DNA of 64,000 nt from Candidatus Sericytochromatia bacterium (GCA_018780035.1 JADMKE010000004.1:115676-179675), one strand, 5' to 3'; positions 16,571 through 26,742 are shown, numbered from the stretch's first letter. A program made the numbers and translations. The notes: generated by a model from the letters alone, not told the origin.

Positions 16571-18172
16571 TTAAACCGGGGGCAATTGGGTTTCGTGAGA
16601 GCGTTTGAGCAGCCAACTGGCAAAGGCCTCTGAAAATTTAAAGTTTTGGTTTTGAAAAATTTCAGGTTGGCTTTGCACATAGTGCAAAAAGAAATAAATA
16701 TCTCTTTCGCTGATATTGCGAAAAATTTGGCGCATGGGACGACCTTTGTAGGGGCCCTGTTCGGGTGGTGGAAACTGAGCCACAAATTCCACGCAGGCTT
16801 TGACATCAGCAATTGCGGCCTCCACAAAAAGCTGATTCACCTCTTCTTGGGATTTGCCCGTCGCCAGGACCATGGATTTTTTTGCCAGGGTGAGAAAACG
16901 GATATTCTGTTTGTAAAGTGGGAAATACGCCAAGGGTTGCACCTCGGGAAAGGGATCTGCAATCACTGTTTTATGGGCGCGTTTAAGTACCCAACTGGCG
17001 AAGGCCTCTGCGAATTTAAATTCTTTGTCTTTAAAGGCCGCCGGATGAGACTGCACATAGTGTAGAAAGAAATAGATGTCTTGCTCGCGGATATTCTGGA
17101 ATAAATACGCCAGGGGAATGCCTTTGTAAGGCCCCTCTTTGGGATCCGGCAATTTTCGCACCAATTTAATGCAGTTGCGCACATCAGCCATTGCTTCGTT
17201 TAAAAAGCGGCTTTTTAATTCAGCTTCGGCTTGACTGCCTTCAGAGGGCAGCGGTTTTTTGTCAAACGTGACAAATTGTACCCCTTCTTTTAAGATCGTC
17301 GAGATCGGCAAGGGAGGAACAGTCGGTACCTGATCGAGCATGTTGGGTGCTGCGTTGGCTTTTTCGCCGAAGGCCGTGGTCGCAGAATGGGTTTGTGCTG
17401 CTGCAGGAGCAGGGGCCTTTTCAGATGGAGTGGGCAAAGGCTCATCTTCAAAATCCGCATCATTTTCAAGTGCTTCGGACGTGGTTTTTTTGCCCCAGCG
17501 GTTGATCAATCCCACCATCCGATTGCTGACTTTTTTGACCCCGTCCACGACAGATGCAGAGAACTTGTCTCCCATCTCGCGAATATTTTGGGTAATCGAA
17601 TCGGCGGTCGATTTGACGTTTTCAGCGGTCTCGTCGATTTTCTCAGAAATCTCTTTAATATTGCTTTTCAATTCGGTTGTGCGGCCAGAACCTGCGGCAA
17701 GCCCACGGGTCCGTGAAGGCATCTCCGGCTGAATTTCGACTTGTTTGCGAGCGGCTTCAGCGGCTGTCTCGCGCTGTTTTTTGTCTTCTTCGGCCTGTAA
17801 CTCATTGTAGCGGCGGGCCCGTTGAATACTGGGACGATTGACACGGGTAATTTGAACTTTGGGTTTGCCATCTTGTGCTGCGGGGGCGGATGGGCGGGGC
17901 TCTTCTGTTGGTGTAATCACCGATAAGGGGGCCAAATCTGCGTAGACGGGACCTGGACGGCCGCTTGCTGGTTTGGGTTCTGGTTCGTTCAGATTGTCCA
18001 GCATCTGCATTTCTTGGGCTTGCAGAGCTGTATCTTCCTCTTCCCAGTCCTCTGCGCCAAGTTCATAATCTCCCTGAGAAATAACCGCATCAGCAGCTGC
18101 CCAGTCGCGGTAATAGCGCGGACCTGAATCCTCTCCCCGGAGGGAGCGTGGCGGACGTTCCTGCTTTGCCAT
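16571..18172 (-). CDS. Unknown protein with a duplicated C-terminal domain
   Basis: This 533-aa cytoplasmic-looking protein has three parts. Residues 1 to about 160 are acidic and Pro/Ala-rich, probably disordered. Residues about 165-230 form an amphipathic helix (NIKEISEKIDETAENVKS, then DSITQNIREMGDKF) resembling coiled-coil linkers of chemoreceptor-type proteins. After a second low-complexity linker, the C-terminus holds two copies of an 80-residue unit, at about 322-402 and 447-527. Both units contain the series EGPYKG or QGPYKG, then Q/RNIxExDIYFFLHYVQSxP, then KFxEAFASWxLKRxHxT. I do not recognise the unit. There is no signal peptide or membrane segment. The paired units suggest a binding module or self-association. 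Confidence 0.75.
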   Translation of the reverse strand: MAKQERPPRSLRGEDSGPRYYRDWAAADAVISQGDYELGAEDWEEEDTALQAQEMQMLDNLNEPEPKPASGRPGPVYADLAPLSVITPTEEPRPSAPAAQDGKPKVQITRVNRPSIQRARRYNELQAEEDKKQRETAAEAARKQVEIQPEMPSRTRGLAAGSGRTTELKSNIKEISEKIDETAENVKSTADSITQNIREMGDKFSASVVDGVKKVSNRMVGLINRWGKKTTSEALENDADFEDEPLPTPSEKAPAPAAAQTHSATTAFGEKANAAPNMLDQVPTVPPLPISTILKEGVQFVTFDKKPLPSEGSQAEAELKSRFLNEAMADVRNCIKLVRKLPDPKEGPYKGIPLAYLFQNIREQDIYFFLHYVQSHPAAFKDKEFKFAEAFASWVLKRAHKTVIADPFPEVQPLAYFPLYKQNIRFLTLAKKSMVLATGKSQEEVNQLFVEAAIADVKACVEFVAQFPPPEQGPYKGRPMRQIFRNISERDIYFFLHYVQSQPEIFQNQNFKFSEAFASWLLKRSHETQLPPV

Positions 18173-18232
18173 AATGTACCCTTGCCTTTACATCGGATAG
18201 ATGGGTTCTTTTAATAGTATAACAGACGCGAA

Positions 18233-19018
18233 TCAGGCGTCTTGCCAGAGGGGGGGGCGTTTTTCCAGAAAGGCCTGCAGGCCTTCACGGGCATCACGGG
18301 TGTGTAAATTCTTTGAAAGCATTTCTTTTAAATAGGGCAGGGCCTGATGAATATCCATTTCAGACATGGTATAAAAAGCCTCCCGCCCCAACTCCAGCGT
18401 TTTACTGCTTTTGGCCGTGATTTTGTTTAAGAGTTCCGCTACTTTGGCGTCGAGCGCATCATTGGGAACAGCGTAATTGATCATTCCCAGTTTTTCGGCT
18501 TCAGGGGCACCGACTTTATCTCCAGTAAACATCATCTCAAGTAGTTTTTTACGGGGGGTATTGCGAAAGAGTGCCGGCATGATCATCATCGGAAAGAGGC
18601 CAATCTGAATTTCGGGTGTGCCAAATACGGCGTGTTCTGAAGCAATCACCAAATCACAGGCCATAGCCAGGCCAAAGCCACCGCCGAGGGCATAGCCATT
18701 TACACGGGCCAAGGTGGGTTTACCCAATTGCATCAGCAGCTCAAACAATGCCAACAGTTTTTCGCGAAAGGCGTGTTCATCGACAGACGCTTGACTCTCG
18801 TTATAAAAACTATCAATATCCGCGCCAGCACAGAAGGCTTTGTTGCCTGCTCCTGTGATCACCACCGCCCGGGCCTCGGGATCGGCTTGGGCCTGTTGCA
18901 GCAATTGCACCAAGTCTGTCAGCAGGGGAATGCTCAGTGCATTGTGGCGCATGGGTCGATTCAAGGTCAGCCAAGCAGCCTGTTCGCGCAGGGTATATGT
19001 GATGAGGGTTTCGGTCAT
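18233..19018 (-). CDS. Enoyl-CoA hydratase/isomerase (crotonase) family protein
   Basis: The 261-aa protein has the crotonase fold signatures: NRPMRHNALS near the N-terminus, the oxyanion-hole segment AFCAGADIDSF, the second oxyanion helix GYALGGGFGLAMACD and the FGTPEIQIGLFP loop. In classic hydratases a Glu sits in the GGGCEL helix and a second in the FGxPE loop. Here the first position is Gly (GGGFGL) and only the second Glu remains, so a simple hydratase reaction is less likely than an isomerase or another family reaction. It starts at ATG 19018 with an AAAGG ribosome site and lies 14 bp after the BatB-BatC fusion gene, probably in the same transcript. Confidence 0.88.
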   Translation of the reverse strand: MTETLITYTLREQAAWLTLNRPMRHNALSIPLLTDLVQLLQQAQADPEARAVVITGAGNKAFCAGADIDSFYNESQASVDEHAFREKLLALFELLMQLGKPTLARVNGYALGGGFGLAMACDLVIASEHAVFGTPEIQIGLFPMMIMPALFRNTPRKKLLEMMFTGDKVGAPEAEKLGMINYAVPNDALDAKVAELLNKITAKSSKTLELGREAFYTMSEMDIHQALPYLKEMLSKNLHTRDAREGLQAFLEKRPPLWQDA

Positions 19019-19032
19019 GATAAAGGCCTTTC

Positions 19033-21030
19033 TTACCAGTCTTTCTGGTCGCTCTGAGCTGCGTTGAAACTTTTTTCTAATTCTTCCAGCGGTTGGGTCA
19101 TGAGATCTTCAGGACTTGGGTTTTGCTTGTGTTCGGGGTTGCGCTGAAAATAGCGATTGGCGCGATTGTCTTTTTCACTCTCTTCGAGTGACTCCAAAAA
19201 TTTTTGAATCTCTTCGTCGCTGAAACGGTTCTGGGGTTCTGCCTGTTGGGGTTGGGCCTGATTTTGGGGGGGGCTATTTTGATTCTTGGGTGGTGATTCC
19301 CCTTTGTTTGAACCTGGCTTTTTTGGGGGGGTGGTCTGTGGGTTGGTTTTTTTTTCAGGTTGACTGTTTTGCGATTTTTGTTCTTGCAGTGCTTTTAATT
19401 GGGCCTGAACAAAGTCTTTGTTTTCTTTGGCCTGTTGGTCTTCTGGGTTGAGTTCCAGCGCTTTTTGATAGGCATCGATGGCCTGTTTCCAGGCTTCTTC
19501 TGGAGAACCCTGTTGTCCTCCTTGTGTACTCTGGGTGCTCTGGCTACCCTGGCGAAAATAGCTATTGCCCAGGTTGTACCAAGTCTGAGCCTGTTCGCCG
19601 AGATTGCCTTCAAGGGTCAGGGCCTGGCGATAGGCTTCTGTTGCTTGACTGTATTTTTGGCTTTGGTAGAGGGCATTGCCTTTGTTATAGTGCAAGCGGG
19701 CTTCGTTGGGAGCGGCTTCGATTCCCTGTTCTAATTTTTCCAAGCTTTGGGGATATTGTTTGGCCTGATAGGCCTGTTCTGCCTCGCGTTGTTTTACAAA
19801 AGGTGTCCAGGGCCAGACCCAGGCGCTTTGCAAAAGACTCGCGAGGCCCAAAATGAGGGCCTGGCGCAAAATGAATTTGAGCAATTTGGGAAAAGTACGG
19901 TTTTTCATATTAAAATGTTGCCCCAGTTTGAAAACGCTGTGTGTGATCTTTTCCCAGCTATTTTGCCACAATCCGAAGCTCTGTTCCAATCCCAATAAGA
20001 GCAAGACCCACAATAAATACCACTGAAAACGCTCTTCATAGCTGTGTAAGGTGCTTTGGGTGGTTTCCCCTGCCGGTAATTCATTGCGTACTCGTTCCAA
20101 GTCCCTCAGGAGTTTGAGGGGCTTTTCGACATAGCTATACGTTCCTCCACCGGCTTGAGCCATGCTCTTTAAGGTGCTTTCATTTAAACGGCTGACAACC
20201 GGTTGACCTTGGTATTGTTTAAAGCCCAGGGAGTTCCAATCGTCGTTTTCTTCGGGGATTCTGGCCCCCGCTGTTGTGCCTACACCCACTGTAAAAATCC
20301 GGGTTCGCGCTGATTTGAGCTTTTTAATTGCAGCCACGGCATCGCCCTCGTGGTTTTCGCCGTCGCTGAAGACAATCAGGACATGGCCCCCTTCGGACTG
20401 CTTTGCAAAACGCTCTTTGGCCAATTCAACCAAGGCCGGAATATTGGTGCCACGTGAAGGCAACATGCTGGTGTCAATATCCGTGAGTAGGGTATCTATG
20501 GCGCCGTAATCATGTGAAAAGGGCACGATCGAGAAAGCCTCGCCAGAGAAAACCACCAAACCAACCCGATCAGAGGTCAGGCGCGAGAGCAGAATACGAA
20601 TCATTTGTTTGGCTGCTTCCAGGCGATTGGGGTAGAGGTCTGTGGCTTTGCTGCTGTCTGAAATGTCCAATGCCATCAGAATATCCACGCCCTGATCGCT
20701 GCTTTCCGCCAAAATGGGCGGGCCTTGGGGACGGGCCAAAGCTATTACCAGAAAAAACAACGCCGTCAATTGCAGTACCAAGGGCAATATGCGACTTGCC
20801 TTGTGTGGCTGTAAATTGAGACGCTGCCACAGGTTCGGGGCGATCAGTTTTTCCAGTGCTTGTTTTTGCCAGTGCTGCAAACGGTAAGCCAAAAATGCCA
20901 AGACAGGTAAAACAAGCAACCCAGATAAAAGGGTGGGTTGCCCCAAGCGTAAAAAGCCCAGGTGAATGCCCAGCCAAAAAACCAGTCCCAAGAGACTGAG
21001 AAGTGGGAGTATTCTTCCAAGTAAACGCAT
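19033..21030 (-). CDS. VWA-domain plus TPR membrane protein (BatB-BatC fusion)
   Basis: I use ATG 21030, which has an AGAGGG ribosome site. The open frame extends 9 codons further to a TTG. The 665-aa product has N-terminal membrane helices (about 3-25, 30-50, 82-100), a von Willebrand A domain (about 115-310) with an intact MIDAS set (DISDS at 122-126, GTNIP, FSDGENH), a further helix around 335, a new hydrophobic segment, TPR repeats (about 420-520) and a Gln/Pro/Ser-rich tail. This is the architecture of BatB followed by BatC, usually separate genes of the Bacteroides aerotolerance cluster. Here they form one chain, with no BatA or MoxR ATPase visible in the window. Confidence 0.85.
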   Translation of the reverse strand: MRLLGRILPLLSLLGLVFWLGIHLGFLRLGQPTLLSGLLVLPVLAFLAYRLQHWQKQALEKLIAPNLWQRLNLQPHKASRILPLVLQLTALFFLVIALARPQGPPILAESSDQGVDILMALDISDSSKATDLYPNRLEAAKQMIRILLSRLTSDRVGLVVFSGEAFSIVPFSHDYGAIDTLLTDIDTSMLPSRGTNIPALVELAKERFAKQSEGGHVLIVFSDGENHEGDAVAAIKKLKSARTRIFTVGVGTTAGARIPEENDDWNSLGFKQYQGQPVVSRLNESTLKSMAQAGGGTYSYVEKPLKLLRDLERVRNELPAGETTQSTLHSYEERFQWYLLWVLLLLGLEQSFGLWQNSWEKITHSVFKLGQHFNMKNRTFPKLLKFILRQALILGLASLLQSAWVWPWTPFVKQREAEQAYQAKQYPQSLEKLEQGIEAAPNEARLHYNKGNALYQSQKYSQATEAYRQALTLEGNLGEQAQTWYNLGNSYFRQGSQSTQSTQGGQQGSPEEAWKQAIDAYQKALELNPEDQQAKENKDFVQAQLKALQEQKSQNSQPEKKTNPQTTPPKKPGSNKGESPPKNQNSPPQNQAQPQQAEPQNRFSDEEIQKFLESLEESEKDNRANRYFQRNPEHKQNPSPEDLMTQPLEELEKSFNAAQSDQKDW

Positions 21031-21066
21031 CGTCAGCCCTCTGGCCTTAGGGTACAATACAGCACA

Positions 21067-21828
21067 ATGTATCTCTCTAGTCGTTCAAATCCCAAAATTA
21101 AATTTATACGTAGCTTACACCAAAAAAAGCTGCGTGATCAGCATCGGCTTTTTTTGATCGAAGGTGAGAGTCTGGTTCAAGAAGCACTTCAGATCGGTTG
21201 GCCTTTGCTTCAGGTGGTGGGTCTCGGAGCCTTGCCAACGTTGCCCGCAGAGACAGAGGCTCTGGAAGTGAGCCCCGAATTGATGGCCCAGCTCACGACC
21301 TTGAGTTCTCCTCCTGCCCTTTTGGCGGTGGCGCGGCAGAAGCCGCTGTCTCCCCCCAGCTCAGCCCGTTCGTGTCTGCTGGTGACAGCTCCGCTGCAGG
21401 ACCCTGGCAATTTTGGTGCCTTGCTGCGTTTGGCTGATGCGATGAATTTGGCGGGGGTTTGGGTTGTGGGTGAGGGGGTTGATCCCTACCATCCCAAAGT
21501 TGTGAGGGGAGCCATGGGATCGGTTTTGCGGATGCCTGTACGAGTTCTATCAACAACGGCAGAACTCATTGAGCTCAAAGCGGCAGGCTGGACCTTGTTG
21601 GCCACAGCAGCCCAGGGGCAGGTCTCTAGTTTTGAGTTTGCTTTTCCTGCCAAAACAGCGTTTTTGTTGGGCAGCGAGGGGCCCGGCCTGCCTCTTGAAC
21701 TGACAGAACTGGCTGACCTCAGTTTGCGAATTCCGATTCAAGCGCGGGTGGAGTCGCTGAATGTGGTCACTGCTGCGGCGATGTTATTACATGAATATGC
21801 CCGTCAATATCCTCAGGAGCGCTTTTAA
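21067..21828 (+). CDS. TrmH/SpoU-family RNA 2'-O-methyltransferase
   Basis: The 253-aa protein has a substrate-binding N-terminus (KIKFIRSLHQKKLRDQHRLF, then LIEGESLVQEAL) and the SPOUT trefoil-knot motifs: NFGALLRLADA (motif 1), GSEGPGL (motif 2) and VESLNVVTAAAMLLHEYAR (motif 3 with Ser-Leu-Asn). These bind S-adenosylmethionine and methylate a ribose in rRNA or tRNA. The exact RNA target, such as 23S G2251 for RlmB or a tRNA, cannot be read off. The gene is divergent from the BatB-BatC gene, with only 36 bp between starts, and is followed 4 bp later by tatC. Confidence 0.85.
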   Translation: MYLSSRSNPKIKFIRSLHQKKLRDQHRLFLIEGESLVQEALQIGWPLLQVVGLGALPTLPAETEALEVSPELMAQLTTLSSPPALLAVARQKPLSPPSSARSCLLVTAPLQDPGNFGALLRLADAMNLAGVWVVGEGVDPYHPKVVRGAMGSVLRMPVRVLSTTAELIELKAAGWTLLATAAQGQVSSFEFAFPAKTAFLLGSEGPGLPLELTELADLSLRIPIQARVESLNVVTAAAMLLHEYARQYPQERF

Positions 21829-21832
21829 CATT

Positions 21833-22630
21833 ATGTCAGCTTCGCCCAATGATCTCCGTGAAATGAGCTTTGTCGATCATCTTTCCGAATTGCGTCGGGC
21901 TATGGTTATTTCGGTTTTGGCGATTGTTCTGGGCGCTGGAGCAGGTTTTTATTATCACAGTTGGTTTCTCAAAACCCTGATGGCCCAAGTACCTGGGGTT
22001 AATTTTGTGATTGTTGCTCCGGCAGAAGGCCTCAGCGCTGTTTTGCGGCTCTCGATTTTGATGGGGTTATTTGTGGCCATGCCGATTATTTTGCGCGAAG
22101 TCTTCTGGTTTATTGGGCCTGCTTTTACCCGTGGACAGCGTCTGATGTTGATTCCGGTCTTAATGTCCAGTTATGGGCTGTTTGTGCTGGGGGTGTCTTT
22201 TGCCTATTTCACACTCTTACCGCTCGGGGTGCGCTTTTTGATTGGCTTTACTCCGCCGGGTATCCAGCCCATGCTCTCGATCGGACGTTATATTGATTTT
22301 GCCAGTACCTTGCTCTTTGGTACTGGTTTGCTCTTTCAAGTGCCCATTTTGATGTTGCTTTTGGCCATGTTGGGAGTGGTGCAACAGGCCCAACTCAAGG
22401 CCCAACGGAGAATGGTCTATTTTGGCAGTTTTGTGGTTGCAGCCGTGATTACCCCTTCGGTGGATATGTTGACCCAGTCGCTCTTGGGGGGCACCCTGAT
22501 TTTTCTGTTTGAATTGGGATTGGGTTTGATGGGGCTGGCAGAAAAAATTCGCAAAAAACCACCCCAGAATGAGGCCCTGTATACGCAATCCGAATCGACA
22601 GATGTGATTGCCTCAGATTCAGAGAAATGA
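21833..22630 (+). CDS. tatC: Sec-independent protein translocase subunit TatC
   Basis: I start at ATG 21833 (265 aa), 4 bp after the methyltransferase stop, with AGGAG 13 bp upstream. The longer frame overlaps the preceding gene. The sequence carries the TatC N-terminal signature MSFVDHLSELRRAM, six predicted membrane helices and the conserved late segment VITPSVDMLTQ, consistent with the twin-arginine signal receptor of the inner membrane. No tatA gene lies nearby in the window, so TatA must be encoded elsewhere. Which substrates use it is unknown. Confidence 0.95.
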   Translation: MSASPNDLREMSFVDHLSELRRAMVISVLAIVLGAGAGFYYHSWFLKTLMAQVPGVNFVIVAPAEGLSAVLRLSILMGLFVAMPIILREVFWFIGPAFTRGQRLMLIPVLMSSYGLFVLGVSFAYFTLLPLGVRFLIGFTPPGIQPMLSIGRYIDFASTLLFGTGLLFQVPILMLLLAMLGVVQQAQLKAQRRMVYFGSFVVAAVITPSVDMLTQSLLGGTLIFLFELGLGLMGLAEKIRKKPPQNEALYTQSESTDVIASDSEK

Positions 22631-23233
22631 GCAGAAATGTTAAAAAAAAACCATCCACAGCCCTTTCCTTGAGTTTGCCGTGCTCTCTCAGCAAAAGGCC
22701 AAACGCTCCTTTTGTTGTGTTTTTTATGCGTTAATTATTGAAAATAACGTGCGTTAAGAATTTAAAAAAATATATTAAACCATAAAATATTTTGAATGCG
22801 TTAATTTATTGGTTAATATTTTTGTTTTTATTCCTAAATCTTTGATTGCTACTTGCATGGGCATACGCTAAAATGAAGCATGACATACAGGGTGGCGACG
22901 CAGTTTACCTCAATGCTGTAATTGCCAGAATTTATGAAAATAGACGTTTTTGTCTTTTTTTCAAGGTCTTCAAGGAGCTTTTTATGATTGGGCAACATGG
23001 TTTTGGGGCGAGCAGAGAAGCCCTTCAGCGACTTCAGCGCTTTGTGTTTGTGTATTTTCAATCCCCTTTAGACGGTTGACAAAACTTAAGATTTACTCGG
23101 TATGACTCAGTGTGTAATGACTGTTACAATTGAAACAGGCATCCTTGCAAAAATGCCCCAAATTACCACTTCCGGTCTGCCGCAAACAGATTAAACCACA
23201 CCCTTAACGCAAGACAGGACATAGAAACGACAG
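22631..23233. other. 603-bp non-coding region upstream of nrdB, with TGCGTTAA repeats
   Basis: This is the only gap over 300 bp in the window. Its first third is AT-rich. The 8-mer TGCGTTAA occurs at 22727-22734, 22750-22757 and 22797-22804 on the plus strand, with spacings of 23 and 47 bp. Its complement TTAACGCA is at 23204-23211, 23 bp before the nrdB ATG. The second copy is part of a small inverted repeat, TAACG-TG-CGTTA. A 77-codon frame at 22846-23079 looks spurious. Possible weak promoter hexamers TTGCTA and TAAAAT sit at 22847-22874. The repeats look like operator sites, but I do not recognise them as the NrdR consensus. Confidence 0.55.
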
Positions 23234-24241
23234 ATGTTGATGCTTACTAGCGATACCAAGATGACACAAGAACCCATCCTTTCAGAAAACAAACAGCGCT
23301 TTGTACTTTTTCCGATCAAACACCGCGAAATTTGGGAAATGTATAAAAAGGCAGAGGCCAGTTTTTGGACCACTGAAGAAATAGATCTTTCTAGCGACCA
23401 ACAGGACTGGGAGCATCGCCTGAACGACGATGAAAGACATTTTGTTAAACATGTTTTGGCTTTCTTTGCAGCCAGTGACGGGATTGTGAATGAAAATCTG
23501 GCTGTTAACTTCATGCGTGAAGTGCAATACCCAGAGGCCCGTTGTTTTTATGGTTTTCAGATCATGATGGAAAATATCCATTCCGAGACTTACTCGCTTT
23601 TGATCGATACCTATATCAAAGACGTGAATGAAAAAAATCACCTCTTTCATGCCATTGATACCTTACCCTGTGTGATGCGCAAAGCCGATTGGGCTTTGCG
23701 CTGGATTGAGCGGGGCTCTTTTGCCGAACGTTTGGTGGCCTTTGCCGCCGTTGAAGGCATTTTCTTTTCTGGTAGTTTCTGTTCGATTTTTTGGCTGAAA
23801 AAGCGCGGACTGATGCCTGGTTTGAGCTTTTCAAATGAGTTGATTTCGCGTGATGAGGGCATGCATACCGACTTTGCCTGCCTGCTTTATTCACAATTGG
23901 AGCAAAAGCTATCTTCTGAGCGGGTTACCGCGATCATTGCAGAAGCGGTCGCGATTGAACAGGAATTTGTGACCGATGCTCTGCCCGTCAAATTGATTGG
24001 CATGAATGCCGATATGATGAGCCAGTATATTGAGTTTGTGGCCGATCGACTCTTGGTTTCTTTGGGTTGCAACAAACTTTACAATGTGGGCAATCCCTTT
24101 GATTTTATGGAAATGATCTCTTTGCAGGGGAAGACCAACTTCTTTGAAAAGCGGGTCTCTGAATACCAAAAATCGGGTGTCATGAATACCATCACCAATC
24201 AAAAAGATGACAATGTTTTTAGTTTGGATGAAGATTTTTAA
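23234..24241 (+). CDS. nrdB: Ribonucleoside-diphosphate reductase beta subunit (class Ia type)
   Basis: The 335-aa protein holds the diiron-tyrosyl radical centre that reduces ribonucleotides together with NrdA. Visible iron and radical residues are in [17 protein letters not shown] (Glu113, His116, radical Tyr120) and the later EGIFFSGSF and DEGMHTDF segments, which supply the remaining Glu/His ligands. The sequence is closest in style to the eukaryotic-like class Ia R2 branch ([18 protein letters not shown]). Start ATG 23234 follows AGGAC by 13 bp. ATGs at 23240 and 23261 are also possible. nrdA follows about 100 bp downstream, so gene order is nrdB-nrdA. The 600-bp region upstream carries the repeat motif described separately. 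Confidence 0.95.
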   Translation: MLMLTSDTKMTQEPILSENKQRFVLFPIKHREIWEMYKKAEASFWTTEEIDLSSDQQDWEHRLNDDERHFVKHVLAFFAASDGIVNENLAVNFMREVQYPEARCFYGFQIMMENIHSETYSLLIDTYIKDVNEKNHLFHAIDTLPCVMRKADWALRWIERGSFAERLVAFAAVEGIFFSGSFCSIFWLKKRGLMPGLSFSNELISRDEGMHTDFACLLYSQLEQKLSSERVTAIIAEAVAIEQEFVTDALPVKLIGMNADMMSQYIEFVADRLLVSLGCNKLYNVGNPFDFMEMISLQGKTNFFEKRVSEYQKSGVMNTITNQKDDNVFSLDEDF

Positions 24242-24345
24242 CTGCAGATCTGTGTTAAGGCCTCTGAGCTTTAACTGAGTGTCATTGAGAATGGGCTTGC
24301 TCAGGAGTCCGATTAAAGTATGTTTTTAGAAAAGGGTTGGAGCCG

Positions 24346-26742
24346 ATGTTTGTAGTAAAGCGCGACGGTCGCCAGGAAGCCGTTAAATTTGATAAAATCA
24401 CCTCCCGGATTCAAAAGCTCTGTTATGGTCTGGATCAGGCCCATGTGGATGCCGTGAGAATTGCGATGAAGGTGATTGAAGGTCTCTATGATGGGGTGAC
24501 CACCCTGGAATTGGATAATTTAGCAGCTGAAATTGCCGCTACCTTAACCACCAAACATCCGGACTATGCCCTTTTGGCGGCTAGAATCGGAGTTTCCAAC
24601 CTGCACAAAACCACCAAAAAATCCTTTTCTGAGACGATGCGCGATCTCTATGAGTACGTCGATCCCAAAACCGGCCACAGTGCGGCCCTGATCTCAAATG
24701 AGGTTTATAAGATCATTCAGGAAAATGCCCAGGAACTGGATTCTGCGATCATTCACGACCGTGATTTCTTGCTTGATTTCTTCGGTTTTAAAACCCTTGA
24801 GCGCTCTTATTTGCTCAAGTTACACGACAAAATCGTTGAGCGCCCCCAGCACATGCTGATGCGTGTGGCCGTGGGTATTCATCGCGAAAATATCCAAGCT
24901 GCGATCGAAACCTACGACTTGCTGTCTGAGCGCTGGTTTACCCACGCTACGCCGACTCTGTTTAATGCCTCTACCCCCAAACCGCAGATGTCTTCTTGCT
25001 TTTTGATCAGCATGAAAGACGACAGCATTGACGGTATTTACGATACCCTTAAAACCTGTGCCAAAATCTCTCAATCTGCAGGTGGGATTGGCCTGAGTAT
25101 TCACAATATTCGTGCCACGGGTTCGTATATCAGTGGCACCAATGGCACCAGCAATGGCATTGTGCCGATGCTGCGGGTCTACAATGACACCGCCCGTTAT
25201 GTCGATCAGGGCGGTGGCAAACGCAAAGGGGCTTTTGCCGTCTATTTGGAGCCCTGGCATGCCGACATCATGGATTTTTTAGAGCTGCGTAAGAACCACG
25301 GCAAAGAAGAATCACGGGCCCGCGATCTGTTTTATGCTCTGTGGATGCCTGATCTGTTCATGCAACGCGTGGAAGAAGAGGGGACTTGGTCGCTCTTTTG
25401 TCCGAATGAAGCGCCTGGTTTGGCGGACTCTTGGGGCGAAACCTTTGAAACGCTTTATACCCGTTACGAACGCGAAGGCCGTGCACGTAAAACCCTCAAG
25501 GCCCGCGATGTCTGGACTGCGATTCTGGATGCCCAGATCGAAACCGGCAATCCCTATATGCTCTACAAAGATGCCTGCAATCGCAAGAGCAATCAGCAAA
25601 ATCTCGGCACGATCAAATCCAGCAATCTCTGTACCGAAATCATTGAATACACGGCTCCAGATGAAGTGGCGGTCTGCAATTTGGCCTCACTGGCTCTGCC
25701 CAAATATGTCGTTGATGGTCAATTCGATCATGAAAAGCTGTTTGAAGTGACCCAGGTCGTGACCCGCAATTTAAATAAAATCATTGACCTCAATTATTAC
25801 CCCGTTGAAGAGGCCCGCAATTCGAATATGCGCCATCGGCCGATTGGTCTGGGTGTGCAGGGGCTGGCTGATGTCTTTATTATGTTGCGCATGCCCTTTG
25901 ATTCAGAAGAGGCCAAAGCCTTAAATCGGGAGATCTTTGAAACAATTTATTTTGCAGCATGTTCTGCTTCCAATGAGTTGGCTCAAGTAGAAGGCCCTTA
26001 CTCGACCTTTGCTGGGTCTCCTTCCTCTCAGGGCAAATTGCAATTTGATCTCTGGGGTGTAGAGCCCACTGCACGCTGGAATTGGAGCGAACTCAAGCAA
26101 AAAATCCAGGCCCACGGTCTGCGTAACTCACTTTTGGTGGCGCCGATGCCCACGGCATCGACCTCTCAAATCTTGGGCAATAACGAGTGCTTTGAGCCTT
26201 ATACGTCCAATATTTATACCCGCAGGGTGCTTTCGGGTGAGTTTATTGTGGTCAATAAACACCTCTTGCGCGATTTGGTCGATCTCGGACTTTGGAGTGA
26301 CAGCCTCAAAAACAAGATCATTGCCAGCAATGGCTCTGTGCAAAATATTGACGAAATTCCGCAGCATATCAAAGATATTTACAAAACGGTCTGGGAAATC
26401 AAACAGCGTACCTTGATTGATATGGCGGCTGATCGTGGTGCTTTTATTTGTCAGTCTCAGTCGCTCAATTTGTTTATGGAAAACCCGACTTATGCCAAAC
26501 TGACTTCCATGCATTTTTATGGCTGGAAAAAGGGCCTCAAAACGGGCATGTATTATCTGCGCACCAAAGCCGCAGCTGACGCGATTAAGTTTACCTTGGA
26601 TCCTGTTGCCACGCCCGAGAAAGTGCCAGCGGCAGCGGGTGCCGCTTTAGCCCCCGTTCCTGTGCCTGTGTTGGCAATGAGTGCAGAGGGTATTGCCTGT
26701 TCCCTCGATAACCCCGAAGCCTGTGAGGCCTGCAGCGGCTAA
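24346..26742 (+). CDS. nrdA: Ribonucleoside-diphosphate reductase alpha subunit
   Basis: I choose ATG 24346 (798 aa, AAAGGG nine bases upstream) over the in-frame TTG at 24337. An N-terminal ATP-cone ([19 protein letters not shown] and following) gives the dATP activity switch. The catalytic set is present: C218 (SSCFL), the NLCTE segment with N427, C429 and E431, C444 (AVCNLAS), and the radical-transfer tyrosines Y736-Y737. The C-terminal redox pair C793 and C796 (CEAC) is used for thioredoxin or glutaredoxin reduction. All expected residues are seen. The Ala/Pro-rich linker before the final CEAC pair is typical of the swinging arm. The stop overlaps the convergent coiled-coil gene by 4 bp. 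Confidence 0.96.
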   Translation: MFVVKRDGRQEAVKFDKITSRIQKLCYGLDQAHVDAVRIAMKVIEGLYDGVTTLELDNLAAEIAATLTTKHPDYALLAARIGVSNLHKTTKKSFSETMRDLYEYVDPKTGHSAALISNEVYKIIQENAQELDSAIIHDRDFLLDFFGFKTLERSYLLKLHDKIVERPQHMLMRVAVGIHRENIQAAIETYDLLSERWFTHATPTLFNASTPKPQMSSCFLISMKDDSIDGIYDTLKTCAKISQSAGGIGLSIHNIRATGSYISGTNGTSNGIVPMLRVYNDTARYVDQGGGKRKGAFAVYLEPWHADIMDFLELRKNHGKEESRARDLFYALWMPDLFMQRVEEEGTWSLFCPNEAPGLADSWGETFETLYTRYEREGRARKTLKARDVWTAILDAQIETGNPYMLYKDACNRKSNQQNLGTIKSSNLCTEIIEYTAPDEVAVCNLASLALPKYVVDGQFDHEKLFEVTQVVTRNLNKIIDLNYYPVEEARNSNMRHRPIGLGVQGLADVFIMLRMPFDSEEAKALNREIFETIYFAACSASNELAQVEGPYSTFAGSPSSQGKLQFDLWGVEPTARWNWSELKQKIQAHGLRNSLLVAPMPTASTSQILGNNECFEPYTSNIYTRRVLSGEFIVVNKHLLRDLVDLGLWSDSLKNKIIASNGSVQNIDEIPQHIKDIYKTVWEIKQRTLIDMAADRGAFICQSQSLNLFMENPTYAKLTSMHFYGWKKGLKTGMYYLRTKAAADAIKFTLDPVATPEKVPAAAGAALAPVPVPVLAMSAEGIACSLDNPEACEACSG

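Noticed and set aside
22846..23079. 77-codon open frame in the gap upstream of nrdB
   Set aside because: No ribosome site, no recognisable composition, and the peptide has no domain. It overlaps the regulatory-looking region. I treat it as chance.
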